DNA of 19,329 nucleotides from Sulfurovum sp. UBA1140 (GTDB lineage Bacteria > Campylobacterota > Campylobacteria > Campylobacterales > Sulfurovaceae): positions 2,162-21,490 of the forward strand of contig DCAF01000002.1 in assembly GCA_002311915.1 (NCBI GenBank). The letters run 5' to 3'. The notes under the pieces are model-generated. The model did not search any database. It saw only the letters and a program-made list of their open reading frames with translations, and was not told the DNA's origin. This document shows positions 6,750 to 14,576 of this stretch, in pieces; position 1 is the first letter of the stretch; each line of letters opens with the position of its first letter. Both the position numbers and the translations under genes were made by a program.

Positions 6750-7581
6750 TAGTGAACTCTTTTCATTTATTGTTTTTTTAATAGCTATGGTAACGGTTTC
6801 TAAAGCCATCTGGTTGGTTATTGCTCTGCTTTTTTTACCCAGCAGTGGTGTAGAGTATTCTAAAAACGAGAAGGCATCACCACTCTACTATCATATTAAA
6901 TTGGCAAGTAGTAAACCTCTTGTTCAAGCATCGCCTAAGCCTCAAGCACAAAAGAGTGTTCAAGGGAATATGCAAGGGTATAAACTTTTAGCACTTTATA
7001 GTGCCAAAGATGTTTTGGTGGTTACTGTAGAGAAGGCTAAAAAAACTGAAGTGTTGGCAAAAGGTGAAACGATTGATGGATTTAAACTCATTGGTGGAGG
7101 TTCAGATTATGCACTGTTTAGCAAAGGCAACAGAGAGTTTAAACTGTTGTTGGATGGAACTAAAAGTAGGGTCTCTAGCATAAGAAGAAAGAGTTCGCAA
7201 CCACTTAATACGGCTGTAGTTAAATCGACATCAACGGATAATATTACGGAGAGTGAAGATGGGGTAGGCAAGGTGGTTCAACGTGGACTGTTAAGCTCCT
7301 ACACCAAAGATGTTGAAAAAATTTGGAAAGATATAGGAATATCTGAATACAAAGTTAATGGTAAATTGGGTGGATTTAAAGTTAACTTTGTTAAAAGAGA
7401 TAGTGATTTTGAGAAGTTGGGATTAAAACGGGGTGACATCCTAACCTCAGTAAATGGTCAAGAGTTAAATAGTTATAATGCTGCGTTTAGTTTCTATAAA
7501 GAGATAGAAACGGTCGAAAACTTAACCTTAAGTATAAAAAGAGATAATAAAGATATGGAGTTAGAGTATGAAATTCAGTAA
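6733..7581 (+). CDS. gspC: GspC, inner-membrane clamp protein of the type II secretion system
   Basis: A 282-aa protein with a short cytoplasmic tail, a transmembrane helix (about residues 10-38) and a proline/lysine-rich linker. A homology region follows (about 80-140, with Y-K-L-L-A-L-Y-S-A-K-D and G-E-T-I-D-G-F-K-L-I-G-G-G), and a C-terminal PDZ domain (about 200-282, with L-G-L-K-R-G-D-I-L-T-S-V-N-G-Q). This is the GspC order; the homology region contacts the N0 domain of GspD and the PDZ is involved in substrate recognition in known systems. The ATG at 6733 is chosen because it places the basic M-K-K-F directly before the membrane helix and has an AGGA about 8 nt upstream. An ATG at 6715 would add six residues. 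It overlaps gspN by 17 bp and gspD by 14 bp. Confidence 0.85.
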   Translation: MKKFINSELFSFIVFLIAMVTVSKAIWLVIALLFLPSSGVEYSKNEKASPLYYHIKLASSKPLVQASPKPQAQKSVQGNMQGYKLLALYSAKDVLVVTVEKAKKTEVLAKGETIDGFKLIGGGSDYALFSKGNREFKLLLDGTKSRVSSIRRKSSQPLNTAVVKSTSTDNITESEDGVGKVVQRGLLSSYTKDVEKIWKDIGISEYKVNGKLGGFKVNFVKRDSDFEKLGLKRGDILTSVNGQELNSYNAAFSFYKEIETVENLTLSIKRDNKDMELEYEIQ

Positions 7582-9859
7582 AATAGCAGTAGGATTATTT
7601 CTTGCATTGGGTGTTCAAGCTCATGCTGAAAAGGTAGATATTAATTTTAAAAATTTAGAGATTAGTGATTTTGTGAAGATGGTGGGCAAGATTACAGGTA
7701 AAAATATTCTTATTGATAACAGCATTAAGGGAAAAATTAATTTTAATAAAAATGCAGATATTGACAAAGAGCAACTGATTCCCATATTGAACTCTATTTT
7801 AGAGACCAAAAAGATGTCATTGGTCAATAAGGGTGACTACTATCAAGTGGTCAAGAGTGTAAATGTTGCAGGACATGGTGTAGATGTTCGAGATGACATT
7901 GGTCGTGGGGGAACCATGCGTACCGTTATTTTTCAACTCACCAAGGTAAATACTTCGGTGATTAGAAGCAAAATTAAACCACTTTTGCATAAGAGTGCTA
8001 AAGTTATCTCTTTTAAGAACAATAATCTTTTGGCAATTACTGCCTATCCTCAAAGTTTGAAATCAATCAAAAAACTCATTGATAAAATAGAGAATCAACC
8101 CGAGACACAGAGTCATATCATGATACTTCAAAATGCACTGGTGAAAGATGTTTTTCCTTCTGTTCAACATATGTCCAAATCACTTTTTGCACAAGATATT
8201 GTTAGTGAAAAGGTCTCTGTTAGTCAAGATAAAGCCAGTAATGCCATTATCTTGGTGGGAAATCGTAAAAATATTAATAAATTGGTTCGCTATATTGAAC
8301 AGCTTGATATTGAGGGGCAAAGAGAAGATATTCAACGTATGTATGTAATTCCACTTGAAAACTCTAATGTTGAAGATATGGAGAAGATACTTAGTAAACT
8401 TTTGCCCCAAATGACAGGTAATATGGGCATCGGGGGGAGTATTAACGCCACAATTAGAGAGAAAAAACTTCCTGCCACACCACAAGCTCCTGCTCGAGGC
8501 AACCGTTCCCCCATGTCCAAAGATATGAAAGTAAAAAAAGCAGTTATTGCCAGTGATATTGAACGAAATGCCTTAATTGTTTTGGCAAATTTGGCTCAGA
8601 TAGAGAATATTCGTGAAACCGTAAGATTGCTAGATATTGAGAAGGCACAGGTCTATATTCAAGCTAAGATTATTGAGGTCAATACCAATTTAGCAGAAAA
8701 CATTGGTATTAAGTATGGGTTTAATGGGGGGTCGATTACTTCGAATGGTATCTTCTCTTTAATTGGTAATGCAGGGGCTGCCCCATTGGCTATTTCGGGT
8801 GAGCTTTTAGGGTTTTTGAACAACACAACCACCCAGTTGGATCAAAATGGTAATGCTTATACCACCACCAATAGAGCATTTGAGTTTGACAGTGGGATTA
8901 AAGAGGTCTTCTCTATGGGGGCTCAACTTGATTTGCTCAAACAAAATGGTGCAGCACAGATACTCTCGGAACCCTCTATTTTAACTAGCAACAACAAAGA
9001 GGCTTCTATCTATGTGGGGCGTACCCAATCAATTCTTACCCAGTCTCAACAGAGTCTACAGGGTTCATCAAATGTACTAAACAACTACAGTCGAGAAGAT
9101 ATTGGTATTACCCTTAAAGTAAAGCCTCGACTCTCTAGTAACAATAAAGTAAACCTTGAAATTGAGACCACCATCGAAGATATTTTACCAGGTTCAGGGA
9201 CATCAGCCGATAGACCCACCACGACCAAACGTTCGGTTAAAACCAATGCCATTGTTAATCATGGTGAGACGATTATCTTAGGGGGGCTCATTAAGACAGC
9301 CAGTGGTGAGAGTTCAACCAAAGTACCAATATTGGGAGATATTCCTATTTTGGGTAGACTCTTTACCTCTAGGGGAGAGTCTAAAAGTCAAGTGAATGTG
9401 GTGATTTACCTTACCCCCTATATTATACAAAAAAGTACCGACTTAAAAGATTTACGTAAAAATTTAGATGAGTTAGAGTCGGTACAGCAGAAGTTCAATA
9501 AGATTGTTTTAAATGAGTTAGAGAAAAAAAGATTGGGTATAACAGAGAAAAAAAGACATGTTACTTTTGCCAGTCAGTCTCAACTTATTGTTCCTCAGTA
9601 TACAGATAGTTATGGTGAAGAGGTAGCAGAATCCCCTATTATTCCCAACTATCAATCTGTTATTGAACCAACTCAACGAAAAGAGGTCATAGAGGCTTAT
9701 GAACCATCTACCTATGAACAAGAGGAGCCTTTAGAAATACAGAGTGAATCTATTTTAGAGACGATTAATCAACAGAATCAACATATTGATTTAGATCAGA
9801 TTAATACGGGTATTGAGTATGATGAAGGGACAACCTTTACCAATGAGGTTTATCAGTAA
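7568..9859 (+). CDS. gspD: GspD secretin (type II secretion outer-membrane channel)
   Basis: A 763-aa secretin. It has a signal peptide (residues 1-20, cleavage after A-H-A), an N0 domain (about 23-95), and N1, N2 and N3 ring domains (about 115-350). The conserved secretin domain (about 355-620) carries I-L-S-E-P-S-I-L-T-S-N-N-K-E-A and V-P-I-L-G-D-I-P-I-L-G-R-L-F. A Gly/Met-rich loop in N3 (about 280-315) is expected for this domain. After the secretin domain comes an extra tail of about 135 residues (629-763). It starts as a charged helix and becomes Glu/Gln/Tyr-rich and probably disordered. Classical secretins end with a shorter pilotin-binding S-domain. The gene overlaps gspC by 14 bp and shares one base with gspE (TAATG). 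Confidence 0.95.
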   Translation: MKFSKIAVGLFLALGVQAHAEKVDINFKNLEISDFVKMVGKITGKNILIDNSIKGKINFNKNADIDKEQLIPILNSILETKKMSLVNKGDYYQVVKSVNVAGHGVDVRDDIGRGGTMRTVIFQLTKVNTSVIRSKIKPLLHKSAKVISFKNNNLLAITAYPQSLKSIKKLIDKIENQPETQSHIMILQNALVKDVFPSVQHMSKSLFAQDIVSEKVSVSQDKASNAIILVGNRKNINKLVRYIEQLDIEGQREDIQRMYVIPLENSNVEDMEKILSKLLPQMTGNMGIGGSINATIREKKLPATPQAPARGNRSPMSKDMKVKKAVIASDIERNALIVLANLAQIENIRETVRLLDIEKAQVYIQAKIIEVNTNLAENIGIKYGFNGGSITSNGIFSLIGNAGAAPLAISGELLGFLNNTTTQLDQNGNAYTTTNRAFEFDSGIKEVFSMGAQLDLLKQNGAAQILSEPSILTSNNKEASIYVGRTQSILTQSQQSLQGSSNVLNNYSREDIGITLKVKPRLSSNNKVNLEIETTIEDILPGSGTSADRPTTTKRSVKTNAIVNHGETIILGGLIKTASGESSTKVPILGDIPILGRLFTSRGESKSQVNVVIYLTPYIIQKSTDLKDLRKNLDELESVQQKFNKIVLNELEKKRLGITEKKRHVTFASQSQLIVPQYTDSYGEEVAESPIIPNYQSVIEPTQRKEVIEAYEPSTYEQEEPLEIQSESILETINQQNQHIDLDQINTGIEYDEGTTFTNEVYQ

Positions 9860-11391
9860 TGGAAGATAGAGTCTCTTTACGTTTGCCTTTTCTTGAGGGG
9901 GTTGATTTAGAACCCATTTGGAGCGAAGAGATTGATAACCAATTGGCAATGAAACACCATCTTCTTTTTGCTTATGTACAGAATAAAAAATGTATTATTA
10001 TCGAAAAAGTTAATATTGCTATGGCACTCAATCATCTTGCGAAACTAGAGATGGATTACCCCATTGTCGAGATTGATAGTGAGAGTTTTGAGCGTTTAGG
10101 CAATAAATTTTTAGAGATTAAAACAGGCAGTGATTTTGATAAGCTAGATACAGGAAGTGCCGATGATATTATTGAAGTAGAGTCTGATTTATTAGATTTT
10201 ATTCGTAATTCACAAGACCTGCTCTCTAACGAAGAGTCTGCCCCTGTGGTAAAACTGGTGAACTCACTCTTTTTTCAAGCCATCAAAAAAGGGGCTAGTG
10301 ATATACATATTGAGACCCTAGAAAAAAAGGGCGAGGTACGTTTACGGATTGATGGTGCATTAAAAAAACATCTCGATATTGATAAGAACATCACGGGCTT
10401 GGTTATTTCGCGTATTAAAGTTATCTCGAATCTTGATATTTCTGAAAAAAGAGTACCTCAAGATGGTCGTACCCAAGTGACCATTGCAGGAAAACGGCTT
10501 GATATTAGGGTTTCGGTGCTTCCGACCTATTATGGTGAACGGGTGGTCATGAGAATACTGATGCAGAGTGAGAGTATTCCCACATTAACCGATTTGGGTT
10601 TTTCAGAAGAACTCACAGCAGATTTACATAAACTGCTACTGCACCCACACGGAATGATACTGGTTACAGGACCTACGGGTTCGGGTAAATCCACCACTCT
10701 ACATGCGTGTCTGCAACATATTGCTACACCTGATAAAAATATTATTACCGTAGAGGATCCCGTGGAGTACAATGCTGAAAATGTCAATCAGATTCAGGTG
10801 AATACCAAGGTGGGGCTGACTTTTGCAGCAGGGCTTCGGTCAATACTACGGCAAGACCCCGATATTATTATGATTGGAGAGATGCGTGACAGTGAAACGG
10901 CTGAAATTGGTCTACGTTCAGCGTTAACGGGTCACTTGATGCTCTCGACTCTGCATACCAATGATGCCACTTCGGCACTCTCTCGTTTGATGGATATGGG
11001 CATTGAAGATTTTTTAATTGGTTCAACACTCTTGGGGGTATTGGCTCAAAGGCTTACTAGAAAACTCTGTACAGAGTGTAAAGAGGAGACGAGCCTTTCA
11101 GATTCGGTACTTGATGAGTTGTCAATCGCCCAAGGAACACGCTTTTATAAAGCTGTTGGATGTAAAGCGTGTGATTTTACAGGATACAGTGGACGACGTG
11201 CCGTGGGTGAGCTTTTTGTGATGAATGATCGGGTAAAGATGATGTTGAAAGATGGTTTAAATGACCATCAGATTCGTATTGCCGTGCGAAAAGCAGGGAT
11301 GATTACCATTGCCGATAAGCTTAAAGAGATGCTTATTGATGGAGAGACCTCGTATGAAGAGGCAGTTCGTATTGGAATTATGGAGAACTAA
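9859..11391 (+). CDS. gspE: GspE, type II secretion ATPase
   Basis: A 510-aa cytoplasmic ATPase that powers pseudopilus assembly. An N-terminal domain (about 1-120) binds the GspL cytoplasmic region in known systems. The catalytic part contains the Walker A motif G-P-T-G-S-G-K-S-T (271-279), the Asp box I-I-T-V-E-D-P-V-E-Y (296-304), the Walker B region D-P-D-I-I-M-I-G-E-M-R-D (333-344), and the His box S-T-L-H-T-N-D (363-369). A four-cysteine zinc motif is complete (C404, C407, C435, C438), which distinguishes GspE/PilB from retraction ATPases such as PilT. The ATG shares a base with the gspD stop. The expected neighbour gspF is not downstream; a pseudopilin gene follows instead. Confidence 0.95.
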   Translation: MEDRVSLRLPFLEGVDLEPIWSEEIDNQLAMKHHLLFAYVQNKKCIIIEKVNIAMALNHLAKLEMDYPIVEIDSESFERLGNKFLEIKTGSDFDKLDTGSADDIIEVESDLLDFIRNSQDLLSNEESAPVVKLVNSLFFQAIKKGASDIHIETLEKKGEVRLRIDGALKKHLDIDKNITGLVISRIKVISNLDISEKRVPQDGRTQVTIAGKRLDIRVSVLPTYYGERVVMRILMQSESIPTLTDLGFSEELTADLHKLLLHPHGMILVTGPTGSGKSTTLHACLQHIATPDKNIITVEDPVEYNAENVNQIQVNTKVGLTFAAGLRSILRQDPDIIMIGEMRDSETAEIGLRSALTGHLMLSTLHTNDATSALSRLMDMGIEDFLIGSTLLGVLAQRLTRKLCTECKEETSLSDSVLDELSIAQGTRFYKAVGCKACDFTGYSGRRAVGELFVMNDRVKMMLKDGLNDHQIRIAVRKAGMITIADKLKEMLIDGETSYEEAVRIGIMEN

Positions 11392-12002
11392 TGAGAAAGT
11401 ATAGAGCAGGGTTTACTCTACTAGAGGTATTGATTTCAATCATGTTGCTCTCGTTGGTATTGATGGCTCTGTATAAAAGTAGTGAGATTCTTCGTGCTTC
11501 AAATAGACAACTTTTTACCCATCTTGAACGGGCTTCTGATTCTATTAAAGGGAGTAGAACACTCTATATGGATCTGCTTCAGTCGGATAACAATATTACG
11601 ATTGATAGTAAAAAAGAGTTTCATCATATTACAATAGAGCGTACCCAACACTCACTCTATGGACTTCCTTATGCCAAAGTAGTCTGGTTGGTCTATAAAG
11701 AGGATAATCAACTGCTCCGAGTTGAAGGGAATGGTTATCAACTTCCTTTAAAGAGTGAACAGCAGGTAGAGATTGATGAGATTGTTGCCAATTTAAAACT
11801 TTTTAAACTCTATAAGAGTAAAAAAAAGGATAAGATACTGGTTATTTCACAAATAGCAGGTCAAGAGGTACAGAGCTTTATGATTCAGAATTTATCCCCA
11901 CCTCGACCTCCTAGTAAACCTAAGTTGGTGAATCCTTCAACACTGGGTAAGCGAAAAAAAGGTGATAAAAATGAGGGAATTTTTGTTCCTCCTAAGATAT
12001 AA
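11391..12002 (+). CDS. Minor pseudopilin, GspJ-like (type II secretion)
   Basis: A 203-aa class III signal protein with a 7-residue leader (M-R-K-Y-R-A-G) and mature start F-T-L-L-E-V-L-I-S-I (Glu at +5), followed by a hydrophobic helix to about residue 32. The head domain is about 140 residues and ends in a Pro/Lys-rich tail (P-P-R-P-P-S-K-P-K). The size fits GspJ, which forms the pseudopilus tip with GspI and GspK. The rest of the identification comes from its position as the last gsp gene of the operon. Here the residue before the cleavage site is Gly, unlike the Ala in the three pseudopilins of the divergent operon. The start codon overlaps the gspE stop (TAATG). Confidence 0.7.
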   Translation: MRKYRAGFTLLEVLISIMLLSLVLMALYKSSEILRASNRQLFTHLERASDSIKGSRTLYMDLLQSDNNITIDSKKEFHHITIERTQHSLYGLPYAKVVWLVYKEDNQLLRVEGNGYQLPLKSEQQVEIDEIVANLKLFKLYKSKKKDKILVISQIAGQEVQSFMIQNLSPPRPPSKPKLVNPSTLGKRKKGDKNEGIFVPPKI

Positions 12003-12021
12003 TACTCCAAAAGGATAATTT

Positions 12022-12768
12022 ATGACCGTTACAAAATACTCTGCCAATGGCAATGACTTTATACTCTTTATTGCTCAAAAAAGAGCCGATAGAAGTGAAC
12101 TTGCCAAAAAACTTTGTCATCGTCAAAATGGTGTGGGGGCTGATGGCTTGGTGGTGGTGCTTCCTCACCCTACGTATGATTTTGAGTGGGAGTTTTATAA
12201 TGCAGATGGCAGTTTAGCCAATATGTGTGGTAATGCTTCTCGGGCAGTGGCACACTATGCGATGCAAAAGGGCATCTCAAAAGATGATAAAGCAGAATTT
12301 TTAACAGGTGCAGGGGTTATTCGAGCTACGGTTAATGGTCTTTATGTGGTGAGTGATATGACACCCCCTACGATTATTAGTGATGATATAGAAGAGGATG
12401 GAGAGAATTGGTGGTTGATAGATTCTGGAGTTCCCCATTTGGTTGCTATTAGAGAGAATATCGAGCAGTTTGATATAGAGCAGATGAGACGATTGCGACA
12501 TAAATACAACTGCAATGTTAATATTTGTAAACCTGAACAAGATACCCTTTATGTACGGACCTATGAGCGTGGGGTTGAAGATGAAACGTTGGCGTGTGGT
12601 ACAGGTATAGTGGCATGTTTTATTCGTTGTCATACCGAAGGACTACTTAATGATAGTGTTAAGACCATTCCCACTTCGGGTGATGAACTCTATGTTAGTT
12701 TAGAAGAGGGAGTCTATCGTTTTGGAGGAAAAGTGACCAAAACATTTGTAGCCGAGACCATTGAGTAG
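12022..12768 (+). CDS. dapF: Diaminopimelate epimerase
   Basis: A 248-aa cytoplasmic enzyme that interconverts LL- and meso-diaminopimelate, feeding lysine and peptidoglycan synthesis. The two catalytic cysteines are visible: C69 in N-A-D-G-S-L-A-N-M-C-G-N-A-S-R and C192 in E-T-L-A-C-G-T-G. The N-terminal K-Y-S-A-N-G-N-D-F and the G-V-G-A-D-G-L motif are also typical. The protein is slightly shorter than the usual 270-280 residues, as seen in Campylobacterota. AAGGA precedes the ATG by about 6 nt. The gene follows the last secretion gene after only 19 bp. A TATAAT at 11998-12003 could give it a promoter of its own, but read-through from the secretion operon is also possible. Confidence 0.96.
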   Translation: MTVTKYSANGNDFILFIAQKRADRSELAKKLCHRQNGVGADGLVVVLPHPTYDFEWEFYNADGSLANMCGNASRAVAHYAMQKGISKDDKAEFLTGAGVIRATVNGLYVVSDMTPPTIISDDIEEDGENWWLIDSGVPHLVAIRENIEQFDIEQMRRLRHKYNCNVNICKPEQDTLYVRTYERGVEDETLACGTGIVACFIRCHTEGLLNDSVKTIPTSGDELYVSLEEGVYRFGGKVTKTFVAETIE

Positions 12769-12828
12769 TTCATATATCAACTATTTTATGATAAAATGGT
12801 GTTTAATTTAAAAAAAGGACAGATACTA
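12766..12828 (+). promoter_or_regulatory. Weak inverted repeat, -10 box and ribosome site before the parvulin gene
   Basis: TAGTT at 12766-12770 and AACTA at 12779-12783 form a 5-bp inverted repeat followed by TTTTAT, at most a weak terminator at the dapF end. TATGATAAAAT at 12787-12797 looks like a -10 region; the same 11 bases occur upstream of glmM on the other strand. AAAGGA ends about 8-9 nt before the ATG at 12829. Confidence 0.35.
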
Positions 12829-13665
12829 ATGCATAAAAAGTTATTAACAGTCATAAGTCTACTTCTATTAAGTAGTACACTACTTTTTTCTAAAACATTG
12901 GTCAGTGTCAATGGTCATACCATTACCGATGCGATTATCCCTAAAGGGTACGAACAGTTAGACGATACCAAACGAGCAAACCTTATGGAGCATTTGATTA
13001 AAGAGGAGCTAATTCATAGCTATATTTTAAAACAAGGGATTGCCAATACTCCAGCTTTTCAAGATGCTTTTACTCAACAGAAAACATTGGCAGAGGAGCA
13101 GTATAAAAAAGTTTCAGGAAAATCATTAACCAAAGAGCAGATACGTAATATTAAAGGTTCTATTGCTTTGGTACTTTATCAACAGGAGCAGTTTAAATCA
13201 ACAACCATTAGCCCTGCAGAGACCAAAGCATTTTTTGATAATAATCAAAAACGTTTTGATTTTCCTGATTCGATAGAGTTTGCCAATATTATCACCAAAA
13301 CCAAATCAGAAGCAGAGGCACTTATTAATGAGTTGAAAAATTCTGCTAATATAAATGAAGCGTTTGTGACCACTGCCAAAGCACACAAGCAAAATGGTTA
13401 CATGGGATGGTTCGGAAAAGGGATGGTCCCTGATAATCTTTTTAATACAGCCTATAAAGCAAAACCTAAAACATTGATTCTCAAGCCAATTAAAACAGAG
13501 TATGGATACCATATTATCTATCTGCTTAATAAAAAATCAGCAGGTAAAATTACCTATGCAGAGGCTCAAGAGAATATTTCTAAAATATTAAAACAGCAAA
13601 GAGTAATTCAAACTTTAGAAGATAAAATTAATGATTTGTATGGTGGAGCAGAAATTATCTACTAA
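12829..13665 (+). CDS. Periplasmic peptidyl-prolyl cis-trans isomerase, parvulin type (PEB4/CBF2-like)
   Basis: A 278-aa secreted protein with a signal peptide (residues 1-21, K-K then L-L-T-V-I-S-L-L-L-L), a SurA-like helical N-terminal region (about 30-145), and a parvulin PPIC domain (about 148-240). The domain shows N-G-Y-M-G-W-F-G-K-G-M-V and T-E-Y-G-Y-H-I-I-Y-L-L, equivalent to the G-x-L-G-W and F-G-Y-H motifs of the family. A C-terminal helix (about 244-268) completes the chaperone fold. It is most like the Campylobacter PEB4/CBF2 family, which helps outer-membrane protein folding. The ATG at 12829 is chosen because it starts directly at the signal peptide and has AAAGGA upstream; the in-frame ATG at 12796 would bury the signal. 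The stop overlaps the next small ORF (TAATG). Confidence 0.88.
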   Translation: MHKKLLTVISLLLLSSTLLFSKTLVSVNGHTITDAIIPKGYEQLDDTKRANLMEHLIKEELIHSYILKQGIANTPAFQDAFTQQKTLAEEQYKKVSGKSLTKEQIRNIKGSIALVLYQQEQFKSTTISPAETKAFFDNNQKRFDFPDSIEFANIITKTKSEAEALINELKNSANINEAFVTTAKAHKQNGYMGWFGKGMVPDNLFNTAYKAKPKTLILKPIKTEYGYHIIYLLNKKSAGKITYAEAQENISKILKQQRVIQTLEDKINDLYGGAEIIY

Positions 13666-13850
13666 TGAATATGCCGATTCCGAAAATGCAAATGGCACAG
13701 TCGGAAGGGATACCCCACAAAAATAAACATAAAAAAATCCAAATGTCAGATTTACCTGCAATGGGTCAAAAAACCATTGAGGCTTCACTTAAAAAGCTGA
13801 AAGAGGTGGGGTTAATAGAAACCACGATTGTCGAGGTAACACAAAATTAA
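13665..13850 (+). CDS. Unrecognised 61-aa ORF, translationally coupled to the parvulin gene
   Basis: A small basic protein that I do not recognise. The ATG shares a base with the upstream stop (TAATG), which supports translation. The first 11 residues come from a stretch (13676-13697) that matches the intergenic repeat at 14017-14038 at 20 of 22 bases. The matching peptide K-M-Q-M-A is in the same reading frame in both places. The middle is lysine- and histidine-rich; the rest (about 30-61) looks like an amphipathic helix plus a strand (A-S-L-K-K-L-K-E-V-G-L-I-E-T-T-I-V-E-V). It has no membrane segment, signal peptide or cysteine. It may be a genuine small protein with a repeat-derived start, or a chance frame after a repeat insertion. 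Confidence 0.4.
   Translation: MNMPIPKMQMAQSEGIPHKNKHKKIQMSDLPAMGQKTIEASLKKLKEVGLIETTIVEVTQN
13676..13697 (+). repeat. Direct repeat copy C, at the start of the 61-aa ORF
   Basis: These 22 bases begin GATTCCGAAAATGC and match 14017-14038 with two mismatches, in the same orientation about 340 bp apart. The second copy lies inside the long intergenic repeat element. Confidence 0.55.
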
Positions 13851-14099
13851 GGAACCAAAGCAACAATAAAATTGGGTTTGCTATAAATTCCAAAACAAAA
13901 AAAGAGACTATTTTTACTTTGGGGGATTGTGAAAGGGTTATTTTGAAGTGTCGAAAAGTGTAGTTGGAACTTTTGGCATTGAGGCTCTGCCTCTGTTATT
14001 CGGGTCTGAACGCTCTGATTTCGAAAATGCAGATGGCATATAGGGAACCGATGGCTTCATCATTGGCATTGGGGTAAACGTTCCGTTTCCGAAGTAGGT
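13851..14099. other. Gene-free stretch with repeat element
   Basis: About 250 bp between the 61-aa ORF and the lspA terminator. The left half (13851-13972) shows no ORF, hairpin or promoter that I can support, only several A-runs. The right half is filled by repeat copy B (13973-14094). This would be consistent with a decayed spacer between two operons. Confidence 0.5.
13973..14094 (+). repeat. Dispersed palindromic repeat copy B (long form)
   Basis: Starts TTGGCATTGAGGCTCTGCC and ends TTCCGTTTCCGAAG. The palindrome GAGGC-TCT-GCCTC is at 13981-13993. Left and right parts match copy A at 3329-3384. Between them B has about 65 extra bases that include the 22-bp unit shared with copy C. GGCATTG occurs twice (13975-13981 and near 14064-14070), so B may be a composite of two units. 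Confidence 0.6.
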
Positions 14100-14130
14100 A
14101 AAAAAGATAGGGGTTTAACCTATCTTTTTT
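14100..14130. terminator. Bidirectional intrinsic terminator at the lspA end
   Basis: AAAAAAGATAGG (14100-14111) and CCTATCTTTTTT (14119-14130) form a perfect 12-bp stem with a 7-nt loop. The A-run and T-run flank the GC part on either strand. It overlaps the lspA stop codon (14117-14115), so it should end the minus-strand glmM-lspA transcript and could also stop plus-strand transcripts from the parvulin gene. Confidence 0.85.
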
Positions 14131-14576
14131 GACTTTCTACTCTCTAAAAACGAGAATAGAAGTATCAGTGCTACACCCAAATCAATCATGACATCGGCAT
14201 AGTTAAAGACGGCAAAATCAAAGCCACAGTGCCATGCCACATAATCTACAACCCCTTCGTGATTAAATCTGTCATAAAGATTACCAATGGCTCCACCGAC
14301 GATTAGACCTATAGGAAAAGCAAACTCTTTTATATACCCTTCGTAGAATACATAAATAATAATTCCTATAATAAGTACCACCTGTATCCACTTTAAATAC
14401 GCACCCAACGAGGCAAATATTGAAAAAGCTACCCCTTTGTTGTAGTGTAGTTCAAGGTTAATACATGAGCCTTCAAGATAATATCCTCCCTCTACAAAGA
14501 GTGTTTTAATATTTTGGTCAATAATAAAAGTACCAAGGGCAACAAGTAGAAAAATGACAATGGGTCTGCTCATCAT
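14115..14576 (-). CDS. lspA: Lipoprotein signal peptidase (signal peptidase II)
   Basis: A 153-aa inner-membrane aspartic peptidase that removes signal peptides from prolipoproteins after lipidation. Four hydrophobic helices are apparent. Conserved elements are D-Q-N-I-K near 20-24, the motif G-N-L-Y-D-R-F (98-104) leading to V-V-D-Y (catalytic D111), and F-N-Y-A-D (catalytic D128). The start region reads ATGATG. The first ATG at 14576 overlaps the glmM stop (ATGA), and the second at 14573 is an alternative. It is coupled to glmM, an order common in Campylobacterota. The stop lies inside a strong terminator hairpin. Confidence 0.95.
   Translation of the reverse strand: MMSRPIVIFLLVALGTFIIDQNIKTLFVEGGYYLEGSCINLELHYNKGVAFSIFASLGAYLKWIQVVLIIGIIIYVFYEGYIKEFAFPIGLIVGGAIGNLYDRFNHEGVVDYVAWHCGFDFAVFNYADVMIDLGVALILLFSFLESRKSKKIG

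Noticed and set aside
8180..8485. Minus-strand open frame of 101 codons inside gspD
   Set aside because: It is fully antisense to the conserved secretin N2/N3 region and has no ribosome site or recognisable motif.
13851..13972. Search for a tRNA or small RNA gene in the gap after the 61-aa ORF
   Set aside because: No cloverleaf, CCA end, or stable hairpin with a T-run could be traced in this half of the gap.
13973..14094. Repeat B considered as a CRISPR array or a structured small RNA
   Set aside because: There are no regularly spaced identical repeats and no clear promoter with its own terminator. The similarity to copy A inside a gene favours a dispersed repeat.
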